From: Natrarchaeobius oligotrophus
GTDB lineage: Archaea; Halobacteriota; Halobacteria; Halobacteriales; Natrialbaceae
Direction of reading: 5' to 3'
DNA length: 64,000 bases
Assembly: GCF_003841465.1 (NCBI RefSeq)
Contig: NZ_REFZ01000011.1
Location: forward strand, 1 to 64,000
In this document: piece by piece, positions 1-7,494 of the stretch
Layout of the letters: each line of letters opens with the position of its first letter
How positions within the stretch are numbered: position 1 is the first letter of the stretch
Program-made: the position numbers and the translations under genes
Notes under the pieces: generated by a model
Databases searched by the model: none
Told to the model about the DNA's origin: nothing
The model's input: only the letters and a program-made list of their open reading frames with translations

Positions 1-2
1 AC

Positions 3-77
3 GAAGTCGAGGATATCGATCTCCATTCCAAGCTCGATTTCCTCGGCTTCGTCCTTCTAACCCGTGATGTCGGATGA
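3..77 (+). other. Possible 3' tail of an ORF truncated by the window edge
   Basis: Frame 3 is open from the first base and gives 24 residues ending in a hydrophobic stretch (KLDFLGFVLL) before TGA at 75-77. It could be the end of a gene that begins outside the window, possibly from a mobile element because the following 350 bp are relatively AT-rich. The stretch is too short to assign, and frame 1 is also open to base 60. Confidence 0.2.
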
Positions 78-246
78 TTAGATCGCTATTCAACAGAGCA
101 GTCTATCCAAGGCTCATCTTGCAGGGTCGCTGAACTCATTCCACCTCAGCGTTCACCCTGCTCTTTGGTATGCTAACTGTTCTATGACACCCTCAGAGGT
201 AAAGCGCGTACAGCGAGATAGCCGATATGGGTCACAACAAGCAGAA

Positions 247-297
247 ACGCTCTTGATGCGATGAAAGCCTGCTAAGGCCTCAGCGCATCAAGAGCGT
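247..297. repeat. Perfect 14-bp inverted repeat
   Basis: The arms ACGCTCTTGATGCG (247-260) and CGCATCAAGAGCGT (284-297) are perfect reverse complements around a 23-nt loop, and the loop contains a small GCCT/AGGC stem. It could be an intrinsic hairpin, the end of a mobile element or an RNA structure. It is not followed by a clear T-run, so a simple terminator is less likely. Confidence 0.7.
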
Positions 298-318
298 ATA
301 TCGTAGTGATTTGAAGAA

Positions 319-335
319 CGGGCTTGCAGAGCCCG
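319..335. repeat. Short hairpin upstream of metE
   Basis: CGGGCT (319-324) and AGCCCG (330-335) pair perfectly around the loop TGCAG. It lies about 80 bp upstream of the TATA element at 412-420, so it is probably outside the metE transcript and may belong to an upstream transcription unit. Confidence 0.5.
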
Positions 336-411
336 ACGTCCCGGACACAAATTGCATGTGAGTGTCGTTGCGAAACCTGCAAGAATTACTGCTGTGTATG
401 ATTCGGGATGG

Positions 412-420
412 AAAATATTA
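412..420 (+). promoter_or_regulatory. TATA element for the methionine synthase pair
   Basis: The AT-rich core AAAATATTA is centred about 33 bp upstream of the ATG at 450. That suits a very short or absent leader and argues for the start at 450 over the in-frame ATG at 408, which would lie upstream of the TATA element. Confidence 0.55.
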
Positions 421-449
421 AGCGTCGGTATAGCCTAGCTCGACGCACG

Positions 450-1454
450 ATGACTGAGTACGTTTCGACCACCCCGGGGCTCTTTCCGCTCCCGGACTGG
501 GCGAAAGACGACCTCTCGGACCTCAAAGGCCACCAGAAACACGACCTCATCAGCGGCGACGAGGACGAAGAGATCGCCGCCGTCTACGAGGACGCCCGCG
601 AGGAAGTGATCGAACTCCAGCGGGAGGCCGGCCTCGAGCGCGTCGCCGAAGGACAGCTTCGCTGGGACGACATGCTCGCACACCCGCTGGCCGTCCACGA
701 CGCCGTCGAGACGCGCGGTATCGTTCGCTACTACGACAACAACAACTTCTACCGCGAGCCCGTCGTCCGCGACGCTCTCGCGTTCTCCGGTGACGTGGCC
801 TCGGAACTCGAGTCCGCCGCCGAACTCGTCGACGACGGCGCGCTCCAGGCCGTCCTTCCCGGCCCGTACTCGCTCGCCGACCTCGCGACCGACGAACACT
901 ACGGCGACGACGCGGAGTTCCTCGCCGCCGTCGCCGAGTTCCTCGAGGGTGAACTCGAGGCGTTTCCGGAGATCGAAACGCTGTTTCTGCTCGAGCCGTC
1001 TCTCGTCGAGAACCCGCCGGGTGACGGCGAAGACGAGCGCGCGAGCCGCGCGATCGACCGCGTCGCGAGCGCGACCGACGCCGACGTCGTCGTCCAGCCT
1101 TACTGGGGCGCGCTTTCCGAGAAGGTCTATGCCCACCTGCTCGACGCCGACGTCGACGCGGTCGGCTTCGACTTCGTCGCGAACCAGGAGGACAACCTAT
1201 ACAACGTTCAGGAGTACGGCGCGACCGACGACGTCTCGCTCGGTCTCGCCGACGGACAGAGCACGCTCGTCGAGGACCCGGAAGCGATCCGCGACCGGGT
1301 CGACTGGGTGAGCGAACAGGTGCCGGTCTCGGAGTTCGAGACGGTTTACCTGACGACGAACACGGAGACGTTCTACCTGCCGTACGCGAAGTTCGAGGAG
1401 AAACTCGCCGTCATCGCGGAAGCCGCGGAACTCGCGGAGGTGAAAGCAGCATGA
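450..1454 (+). CDS. MetE-type methionine synthase, N-terminal-like partner protein
   Basis: This 334-residue protein is homologous to cobalamin-independent methionine synthase folds and is partnered with the zinc-bearing MetE protein that follows. Archaea commonly encode the two halves as separate adjacent genes. The sequence contains family-like stretches such as YYDNNNFYRE and LPGPYSLADL, but I do not see the His-x-Cys/Cys zinc set, so it is probably not the zinc-binding half. The gene overlaps the next one by 4 nt (ATGA), implying translational coupling and a complex. The start at 450 is chosen because of the TATA position; an in-frame ATG at 408 would add 14 basic residues unlike the rest. 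The methyl donor in archaea (methylcobamide protein or folate) cannot be read from sequence. Confidence 0.85.
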   Translation: MTEYVSTTPGLFPLPDWAKDDLSDLKGHQKHDLISGDEDEEIAAVYEDAREEVIELQREAGLERVAEGQLRWDDMLAHPLAVHDAVETRGIVRYYDNNNFYREPVVRDALAFSGDVASELESAAELVDDGALQAVLPGPYSLADLATDEHYGDDAEFLAAVAEFLEGELEAFPEIETLFLLEPSLVENPPGDGEDERASRAIDRVASATDADVVVQPYWGALSEKVYAHLLDADVDAVGFDFVANQEDNLYNVQEYGATDDVSLGLADGQSTLVEDPEAIRDRVDWVSEQVPVSEFETVYLTTNTETFYLPYAKFEEKLAVIAEAAELAEVKAA

Positions 1455-2527
1455 CCACGAACGAGAACAAAGATCAGTTCCGACCGGACGATCACGAGAA
1501 CGATCACTTCCTGCTGACGACCGTCGTCGGCAGCTACCCCAAGCCGAAGTGGCTTAACCGCGCGAAGGAACTCTACCAGGATCCCGACCACGAGTTCGAC
1601 GAAGACGACTGGCAGGAAGCCAAAGACGACGCCTCCCGCCTGATCACGAACGAACACGAGCGCGCGGGACTGGACGTCGTCGTCGACGGCGAGATGCGCC
1701 GCAACGAGATGGTCGAGTTCTTCGCCCACCGCATCGAGGGCTACGAGTTCAACGGCCCTGTCAAGGTCTGGGGTCACAACTACTTCGATAAACCTTCGGT
1801 GGTCTCGGAGGTCGAGTACACCGCCTCCTGGCTCGTCGACGAGTACGAGTTCACCGCGAGCGCGACCGACCGGCCTGTCAAGGTTCCGATCACCGGCCCG
1901 TACACGCTTGCGAGCTGGTCGTTCAACGAGGCCTACGAGGACGACGAGCAACTCGCCTACGACCTCGCCGACCTCGTGAACGAAGAGATCGAAAAGCTCG
2001 TCGACGCCGGCGCGCGCTACATTCAGATCGACGAACCCGCGCTCGCGACGACGCCGGACGACCACGCCATCGTCGGGGAAGCCCTGGAACACATCGTCGC
2101 CGACATTCCCGAGGAGGTCCGCATCGGTCTCCACGTCTGTTACGGTGACTACTCGAGGATCTACCCCGAAATTCTCGAGTTCCCCGTCGACGAGTTCGAC
2201 CTCGAACTCGCCAACGGCGACTACGATCAACTCGACGTCTTCAAAGACCCCGAGTTCACGAAAGACCTCGCGCTCGGCGTCACCGACGTCCACGTCGGCG
2301 AGGCCGAATCCGTCGAGCAGATCGAACGGAACATTCTGAAGGGACTCGAGGTCGTCCCGCCGGAGCAACTCGTGCTCTCGCCGGACTGCGGCGTGAAGTT
2401 GCTTCCCCGCGAAGTCGCCTACGGCAAGATGGCCAACATGGTCGAGGCCGCCCGCAACGTCGAGGCGAAACTCGACGCAGGCGAGATCGACGTCGACCGG
2501 GAGACGAGAGCGCCCGCCGACGACTAG
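1451..2527 (+). CDS. metE: Methionine synthase, zinc-binding MetE C-terminal-type protein
   Basis: This 358-residue protein corresponds to the catalytic C-terminal barrel of cobalamin-independent methionine synthase, which transfers a methyl group to homocysteine. The zinc ligands expected for the family are visible as His228 and Cys230 (LHVCYGD) and Cys313 (SPDCGVK). The N-terminal region carries the typical TTVVGSYPKP motif and IDEPAL lies mid-protein. It overlaps the upstream gene by 4 nt and is surely co-transcribed with it. No bacterial MetE N-terminal folate domain is fused, so the methyl donor may differ from the plant and bacterial enzymes. Confidence 0.92.
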   Translation: MTTNENKDQFRPDDHENDHFLLTTVVGSYPKPKWLNRAKELYQDPDHEFDEDDWQEAKDDASRLITNEHERAGLDVVVDGEMRRNEMVEFFAHRIEGYEFNGPVKVWGHNYFDKPSVVSEVEYTASWLVDEYEFTASATDRPVKVPITGPYTLASWSFNEAYEDDEQLAYDLADLVNEEIEKLVDAGARYIQIDEPALATTPDDHAIVGEALEHIVADIPEEVRIGLHVCYGDYSRIYPEILEFPVDEFDLELANGDYDQLDVFKDPEFTKDLALGVTDVHVGEAESVEQIERNILKGLEVVPPEQLVLSPDCGVKLLPREVAYGKMANMVEAARNVEAKLDAGEIDVDRETRAPADD

Positions 2528-2652
2528 ACGCGCTCGTGACGCCACGTTTTTCAGTCGCCGACGACGGAGAGTCGTAAACGCGCTCGAGTCCGTCGTCGAC
2601 GGCTGTTCGGCCTCGAGCGATTCTCGAGACGGCCTCCGCCGGGACCACAATG

Positions 2653-2660
2653 CATTATCG
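2653..2660 (+). promoter_or_regulatory. TATA element for the PfkB kinase gene
   Basis: CATTATCG is centred 26 bp upstream of the ATG at 2682, matching a leaderless haloarchaeal promoter and supporting that start. Confidence 0.5.
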
Positions 2661-2681
2661 ATTCGGAGGTGAACGGCCGGT

Positions 2682-3632
2682 ATGGGGTTCGACGTCCTCG
2701 TGGCTGGCGAGACGCTGATCGACTTCATTCCACAGCGCCGCGGCCCGACGGCGACCGTCGACGGGTTCGAGCGACGTCCGGGCGGTGCGCCGGCTAACGT
2801 CGCCGTTGGGCTTTCCCGCCTCGAGCACGTCCCGCTGTTCTGGACCCGCGTCGGCGACGATCCGTTCGGGCGGTACCTCCGGGACACCCTTGAGGAGAAC
2901 GACGTGTCCGACAAGTTCGTCGAGACCGATCCGAACGCGAAGACGTCGCTCGCGTTCGTCGAACACGACGAGCGAGGCGACCGAACGTTCACGTTCTACC
3001 GCGACGACACCGCGGACACTCGTCTCGAGCCTGGGCGGATCGACGACGCGACGCTCGCCGACCTCGAGTGGGTTCACGCCGGCGGCGTCACGCTCGCGAG
3101 CGGCCCCTCGCGCGAGGCGACGCTCGATCTGCTCGAGCGCGCGAGCGAGGCCGGCGCGACGACGTCGTTCGATCCGAACTTCAGACCCGAGCTGTGGCCC
3201 GACCGGGAGACGTTTCGATCCGTGACCCGCGAGGCGCTCGCGTTCGTCGACGTGCTGAAGACGACCGGCGAGGAGCTCGCGGCGCTCGGCTGTACGGAAG
3301 GCAGCCTCGAGTCGTCTGCACGCGCCGCCCTGCGGGCGGGGCCGGAGACCGCGTTCGTCACCCGCGGGGCCGAGGGCGCGCTGGCCGTGACGAGCCCCGA
3401 CGGCCGGTGGTCGACGACGGAGGCGACCCACCCGGGCTACGAGGTCGACGTCGTCGACGCGACGGGCGCGGGCGACGGCTTCGTCGCCGGCGCGATCGCG
3501 GCCGCCCTCGACGGTCGGAGCCTTTCGGACAGCCTCGCGTTCGCGAACGCCGTCGGAGCCGCCGCCACGACCGAACCAGGTGCGATGACCGCACTCCCCG
3601 ACAGCGGGGACGTCGAGTCGATGCTCGAGTGA
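2682..3632 (+). CDS. PfkB-family carbohydrate kinase
   Basis: This 316-residue sugar kinase uses ATP to phosphorylate a sugar hydroxyl. Both PfkB signatures are present: the N-terminal glycine motif (RRPGGAPANVAVGLS, about residues 30-44) and the C-terminal DATGAGDGF motif with catalytic Asp at about residue 265. The length is normal. The sequence resembles fructokinase or 2-keto-3-deoxygluconate kinase branches, and the exact sugar cannot be told. It heads a run of three sugar genes on the same strand (TIM-barrel epimerase, then Gfo/Idh/MocA dehydrogenase), each apparently with its own weak TATA element. Confidence 0.88.
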   Translation: MGFDVLVAGETLIDFIPQRRGPTATVDGFERRPGGAPANVAVGLSRLEHVPLFWTRVGDDPFGRYLRDTLEENDVSDKFVETDPNAKTSLAFVEHDERGDRTFTFYRDDTADTRLEPGRIDDATLADLEWVHAGGVTLASGPSREATLDLLERASEAGATTSFDPNFRPELWPDRETFRSVTREALAFVDVLKTTGEELAALGCTEGSLESSARAALRAGPETAFVTRGAEGALAVTSPDGRWSTTEATHPGYEVDVVDATGAGDGFVAGAIAAALDGRSLSDSLAFANAVGAAATTEPGAMTALPDSGDVESMLE

Positions 3633-3716
3633 CTCCGGTCCGCGTTCACGCCCGCCTGACCGTCGGCCGAACCGACGGAAGGAACCCCTTAGTCGATGGC
3701 TCGTGTAACCCGGTCC

Positions 3717-4685
3717 ATGGAGATCGGTGTCCACACGCCACCGCTTGCGGACGAATCGCTCGAAGGCGCGCTCGCGTACCTCTCGGAACTCGGCGTCGAC
3801 GCGGTCGAACCGGGTGTCGGCGGCCATCCCGGCGACGACCACCTCGTCCGCCGGGAGTACCTGGACGACGAAGCGGCTCAGGCCGAACTCCGCGAGTTGC
3901 TCGAGACCTACGACGTTCGGGTCAGCGCGCTCGCGACCCACAACAACCCGCTTCACCCCGACGACGATCGGGCCGAGCGCGCGGATACCGAACTCCGCGA
4001 AGCGATCGAACTCGCCGCCCAGCTCGAGGTCGGAATCGTCACCTGCTTTTCGGGGCTTCCGGCCGGCGGCCCGAACGACGAGGTGCCCAACTGGATCACG
4101 GCACCCTGGCCGCCCGAACACGCCGAGGCGCTCGAGTACCAGTGGCAGATCGCCCTCGAGTACTGGAACGACCTCGCGGCGTTCGCCGCTGACCACGACG
4201 TCGACGTCGCGATCGAGATGCACCCCAACATGCTGGTCTACGAGCCGAGCGGAATGGCACGGCTGCGCGAGGAGACCAACGAGCGGGTCGGCGCGAACTT
4301 CGATCCGTCACACCTCTACTGGCAGGGTATCTCCGTCACTGACGCGATCCGGTTTCTCGGCGAACGAAACGCGATCCACCACGTTCACGCCAAGGACACC
4401 CGGATGTACGACGAACAGGCCCGGCTGAAGGGCGTCCTCGACACGACCGCCTACGACGACGAGCCGAACCGGTCGTGGCTGTTCCGATCGGTCGGCTACG
4501 GCCACGACGAGTCTCACTGGAAGGAGATCGTCTCGACGCTCCGGATGGTCGGCTACGACGACGTCCTGAGCATCGAACACGAGGACTCGCTGACGAGTTC
4601 GCGGGAGGGCCTCGAGAAGGCAATCGAACTGCTCGAGCGGGCGGTGTTCCGGACCGAACCGGGCGAGGCGTACTGGGCGGAGTGA
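3717..4685 (+). CDS. Sugar phosphate isomerase/epimerase (AP endonuclease 2-like TIM barrel)
   Basis: The protein has 322 residues of the IolE/xylose-isomerase-like barrel superfamily. Visible hallmarks are MEIGVHTPPL at the start, VEPGVGGH, a metal-site glutamate in IEMHPNM, the FDPSHLYWQG strand, HVHAKDTRMY and a C-terminal SIEHEDSL with a conserved metal-binding Glu. Enzymes of this group isomerise or epimerise sugars or inosose-type compounds. The start at 3717 is preferred because family members begin with the MEIG-type strand; an upstream in-frame ATG at 3696 would add seven residues. It lies between a PfkB kinase and a Gfo/Idh/MocA dehydrogenase. The substrate is unknown. Confidence 0.85.
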   Translation: MEIGVHTPPLADESLEGALAYLSELGVDAVEPGVGGHPGDDHLVRREYLDDEAAQAELRELLETYDVRVSALATHNNPLHPDDDRAERADTELREAIELAAQLEVGIVTCFSGLPAGGPNDEVPNWITAPWPPEHAEALEYQWQIALEYWNDLAAFAADHDVDVAIEMHPNMLVYEPSGMARLREETNERVGANFDPSHLYWQGISVTDAIRFLGERNAIHHVHAKDTRMYDEQARLKGVLDTTAYDDEPNRSWLFRSVGYGHDESHWKEIVSTLRMVGYDDVLSIEHEDSLTSSREGLEKAIELLERAVFRTEPGEAYWAE

Positions 4686-4756
4686 CCGCCGTCGGCGGTC
4701 GCGTTCGCGCCTGCTCCCCGTGGTACTATGTCGGTCGCTGTTGGGAGTGTCTACGT

Positions 4757-5941
4757 ATGACGCTGTCAGTCGGCGTTCTCGGCTACCGGTTCATGGGAAA
4801 GGCGCATGCGAACGCGATGGCGCGGCTGCCGATGTTCTTTCCGGACGCGCCGGACGTAGAGCGGAGCGTGCTCGTCGGTCGCGACGAGGGCGCGCTGTCG
4901 GATGCGGCCGACCGCCTCGGGTTCGATTCGATCTCGACAGACTGGGAGGCGGTCGTCGACGACGTCGACGTCTTCTACAACCTCGGGCCGAACCACGTCC
5001 ACGCCGAGCCGTCGATCGCCGCCCTCGAGGCGGGGACGCCGGTGTTCTGCGAGAAGCCGCTCGCGCCGACGCTCGAGGAGGCGGAACGGATGGTCGAGGC
5101 GTCTCGCGAGGCCGGCGACGACGTTCCCGCGGGCTGTGCGTTCAACTACCGTTTCGTCCCCGCGATCCGGTACGCGAAGGGACTGCTCGAGGCGGGCGAA
5201 CTCGGCGAGGTTCACCACGTCCGCGGACGGTACCTGCAGGACTGGCTGGTCGATCCCGACGCGCCGTGGTCCTGGCGCAACGACGAGCAACTCGCCGGCT
5301 CCGGCGCGCTCGGCGACCTGGGTTCTCACACGGTGGATCTCGTCCGGTTTCTGGTCGGAAGCGACGATCTGGCCGGCGGGATCGACCGCGTCAGCGGCCA
5401 GCTCCGGACGTTCGTCGAGGAGCGGCCGGTGGAGGGGAGCGAGGGTTCAGCGGAGCCTCGAGAGGACGAAGACGACGGATCCGTCGAGCGCGACGAGAGG
5501 CGTCCCGTCACCGTCGACGACGCGTACTCCGCACAGATCGCGTTCGAGAGCGGCGCGATGGGGACGCTCGAGGCCTCCCGGTTCGCGGCGGGACACAAAA
5601 ACGATCACGCGATCGAGATACACGGCTCCGAGGGGAGCCTGCGGTTCTCGCTCGAGCGGTTGAACGAACTCGAGGTGCTCCGGGGCGACGACCGGGGCTA
5701 CGAGACGATCCTGGTCACCGACGAGGACGATCCTTACGTCGATCGCTGGTGGCCGCCCGGTCACGTGCTCGGCTGGGAGCACACGTTCGTCCACGAGAAC
5801 TACGAGTTCCTGCGCGCCGTCGCCGGCGACCGCGAGGACGGCCGATTTCGGCCGAACTTCGAGGACGGACTCGCCGCCCAGCGCGTCCTCGCGGCGATCG
5901 AGGAGAGCGACGAACGTGGCGAGTGGGTCGAAACGGAGTGA
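4757..5941 (+). CDS. Gfo/Idh/MocA-family NAD(P)-dependent oxidoreductase
   Basis: This 394-residue dehydrogenase acts on sugars or polyols. Its Rossmann motif is GVLGYRFMGKAH at residues about 5-16 (a slightly atypical dinucleotide loop). The family EKP motif (FCEKPLAPT, Lys near residue 99) and the GxGALGDLGSHTVDL region follow, with the catalytic Asp/His in the latter. An acidic, Ser/Glu-rich insertion around residues 220-255 is typical of haloarchaeal surface loops. The open frame extends far upstream, but the start is placed at 4757 where the Rossmann strand begins, 30 bp after a TATA-like GTACTATG. With the two genes before it, it forms an oxidise/isomerise/phosphorylate sugar module. 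Confidence 0.88.
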   Translation: MTLSVGVLGYRFMGKAHANAMARLPMFFPDAPDVERSVLVGRDEGALSDAADRLGFDSISTDWEAVVDDVDVFYNLGPNHVHAEPSIAALEAGTPVFCEKPLAPTLEEAERMVEASREAGDDVPAGCAFNYRFVPAIRYAKGLLEAGELGEVHHVRGRYLQDWLVDPDAPWSWRNDEQLAGSGALGDLGSHTVDLVRFLVGSDDLAGGIDRVSGQLRTFVEERPVEGSEGSAEPREDEDDGSVERDERRPVTVDDAYSAQIAFESGAMGTLEASRFAAGHKNDHAIEIHGSEGSLRFSLERLNELEVLRGDDRGYETILVTDEDDPYVDRWWPPGHVLGWEHTFVHENYEFLRAVAGDREDGRFRPNFEDGLAAQRVLAAIEESDERGEWVETE

Positions 5942-6046
5942 GGCGGATCGCCGTCCCGACGTTCCGTGCACCCGTAGAGGAGTCCAGTTGCACGGATCCG
6001 GTTACACGGGCGATGACGGACGGGGGCCGTGTGAGCGACTCGCCGG

Positions 6047-6307
6047 TCAGGACGACTCGAGCCTGACGACGGTGTGAATCTCGTCGTAGCGAACGCTTCC
6101 CTCGGAGAGCGGCTGTCCGTCGAGTTCGAGGTACCCGGGCTCGATACCGGTGACTTCGCCGGTGATCTCCGGGTCGCCGCTGCCGGTGCGCTCGGCTTCG
6201 CGAATCTCGACTCTGTCACCGACGTCGACGTGCTCCTGGACGAGTTCCGCCGCGCGCGTGCCGTCGGCGTCCTGGGGGATCGTGAGTTCGGTCATGTCGG
6301 ACGACAC
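6047..6307 (-). CDS. Small conserved haloarchaeal protein of unknown function
   Basis: This is an 86-residue acidic protein without cysteines, membrane segments or a signal peptide. It has a beta-rich look (VGDRVEIREAER, ITGEVTGIEPGYLELDG, IHTVVRLESS), reminiscent of small SH3/OB-like barrels, but I recognise no family. An alternative start is four codons downstream (MTELT, 6295). It is divergent from the alpha/beta hydrolase gene. Codon use and acidity match the genome, and this supports a real gene. Confidence 0.7.
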   Translation of the reverse strand: MSSDMTELTIPQDADGTRAAELVQEHVDVGDRVEIREAERTGSGDPEITGEVTGIEPGYLELDGQPLSEGSVRYDEIHTVVRLESS

Positions 6308-6417
6308 GGACGCGAACGGGGTAAGCGCCCTCGCGTCAGGTGACGGGCGCTTTTATACCGGTGTGGCGCGGAACTGGCGTTCTCGCCGGAACGAAACGAC
6401 CGGCCGCACTTGCGAGG

Positions 6418-6427
6418 AAATTACATC
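6418..6427 (+). promoter_or_regulatory. TATA-like element for the alpha/beta hydrolase gene
   Basis: AAATTACATC is centred about 27-28 bp upstream of the ATG at 6451. It supports that start over the in-frame ATG at 6340, which lies upstream of it. Confidence 0.45.
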
Positions 6428-6450
6428 TCGGTCGACGTGAATGTCGACGC

Positions 6451-7281
6451 ATGACCTGCGACGCGAGGTACTGGGGAAAACCGAAGACCCTCACGAGACG
6501 CGGTTCGTTGTTGCACTACTGGGTGTGCGGCCCGAACGACGCCCCGCTGGTCGTACTGACCCACGGCGCGTCGATGGACCACCGGCTGTTCGACGCACAA
6601 CTCGGTGCGCTGCTCGAAGCGGGGTACCGCGTGCTGGGCTGGGACGTTCGCGGTCACGGTTATTCGAAACCGATCGGATCGGCGTGTCGCGTCCCCGTCG
6701 TCGTCGAGGATCTGATCGCGATTCTCGACCGACTCGAAGCGTCCGAGGTCGTCGTCGTCGGCCAGTCGTTCGGCGGATACGTCTCCCAGGAGCTCCTGTT
6801 TCGGTATCCCGATCGGGTGACGGCCATCTGCGTGGTCGGCGCGACCGATCTCACCCAACTGCCCTCGAGACTCGAATACGTCGCGCTTCGGCTCTCCCCG
6901 TCTCTGTTTCGGATCTGGCCGGACCGACATCTTCGACGGCTCGTCGCCGACCGGACCGCCGAGACGGAGTCCGCAAAACGCTACGCCCACGCAGCGACCT
7001 GTCAGCTATCGAAACGCGAGTTCGTCGCGGTCTGGAAGGCGGTCGCGACCGCCCTTCACGCGGAGCCCGGATACGTCATCGATCGTCCGCTGTTGCTGGT
7101 ACACGGCGAGCACGACGCGACCGGGACCATCGCGAGGGACGCCCCGTCGTGGGCCGACCGGGTGCCGAACTGTCGGTACGAGGTGATTCCGAACGCCGGG
7201 CACAACGCGAATCAGGACAATCCGGAGGCGTTCAACCGCGTTCTCCTCGAGTTCCTCGACCTGCACGCACCGACGCGGTAG
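6451..7281 (+). CDS. Alpha/beta hydrolase
   Basis: This 276-residue serine hydrolase has the full triad: nucleophile Ser106 in GQSFGG, Asp222 in HGEHDATG and His251 in NAGHNANQ. The oxyanion region LTHGASMDHR and the WDVRGHGYS strand are typical of soluble esterases, C-C hydrolases and haloperoxidase-like enzymes. No signal peptide is present, so it is probably cytoplasmic. The substrate cannot be predicted. It ends one base before the stop codon of a convergent 31-codon membrane ORF. Confidence 0.88.
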   Translation: MTCDARYWGKPKTLTRRGSLLHYWVCGPNDAPLVVLTHGASMDHRLFDAQLGALLEAGYRVLGWDVRGHGYSKPIGSACRVPVVVEDLIAILDRLEASEVVVVGQSFGGYVSQELLFRYPDRVTAICVVGATDLTQLPSRLEYVALRLSPSLFRIWPDRHLRRLVADRTAETESAKRYAHAATCQLSKREFVAVWKAVATALHAEPGYVIDRPLLLVHGEHDATGTIARDAPSWADRVPNCRYEVIPNAGHNANQDNPEAFNRVLLEFLDLHAPTR

Positions 7282-7282
7282 C

Positions 7283-7378
7283 TCACGCTTCCCACTGCGT
7301 CGAGATGTACAGCAGCGCGATCAGACAGAGGACGACGATCACGAACAGTGCGATCGTCATGAGCCGTATCGGAACCAT
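7283..7378 (-). CDS. Possible 31-residue single-span membrane protein
   Basis: On the minus strand ATG at 7376-7378 opens 31 codons ending TGA at 7283-7285. The product starts MVPIRLMTIALF, runs through about 19 uninterrupted hydrophobic residues (LFVIVVLCLIALLYI) and ends with the short polar tail STQWEA. The compact, clean membrane helix with a basic residue only on the N-terminal side is unlike the Arg-rich shadow frames of this GC-rich DNA. It is convergent with the hydrolase gene and its stop lies only one base from the hydrolase stop. No homologue is recognised. Confidence 0.45.
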   Translation of the reverse strand: MVPIRLMTIALFVIVVLCLIALLYISTQWEA

Positions 7379-7494
7379 GCCGGACGTTCGAACGCGGTCA
7401 GGAAGTCGGTACCGGTTTTCGAGTGATCCGATGCGGCGTTTCGCCGCGTGAACGTCCACTACCGTTTTTGTACGAACCGGCCGAACCGTCGACG

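Larger units (their letters stand above)
78..449. other. AT-richer non-coding leader with two hairpins upstream of metE
   Basis: There is no credible ORF here. GC content is visibly lower than in the flanking genes. The stretch contains a 14-bp-arm hairpin (247-297), a 6-bp-arm hairpin (319-335) and the TATA element of the methionine synthase genes. I see no tRNA-like cloverleaf. Confidence 0.5.

Noticed and set aside
1373-2992. 539-codon open frame on the minus strand
   Set aside because: It lies antisense to metE and the PfkB gene. Its composition reflects the third-position GC bias of the real genes and shows no family motif.
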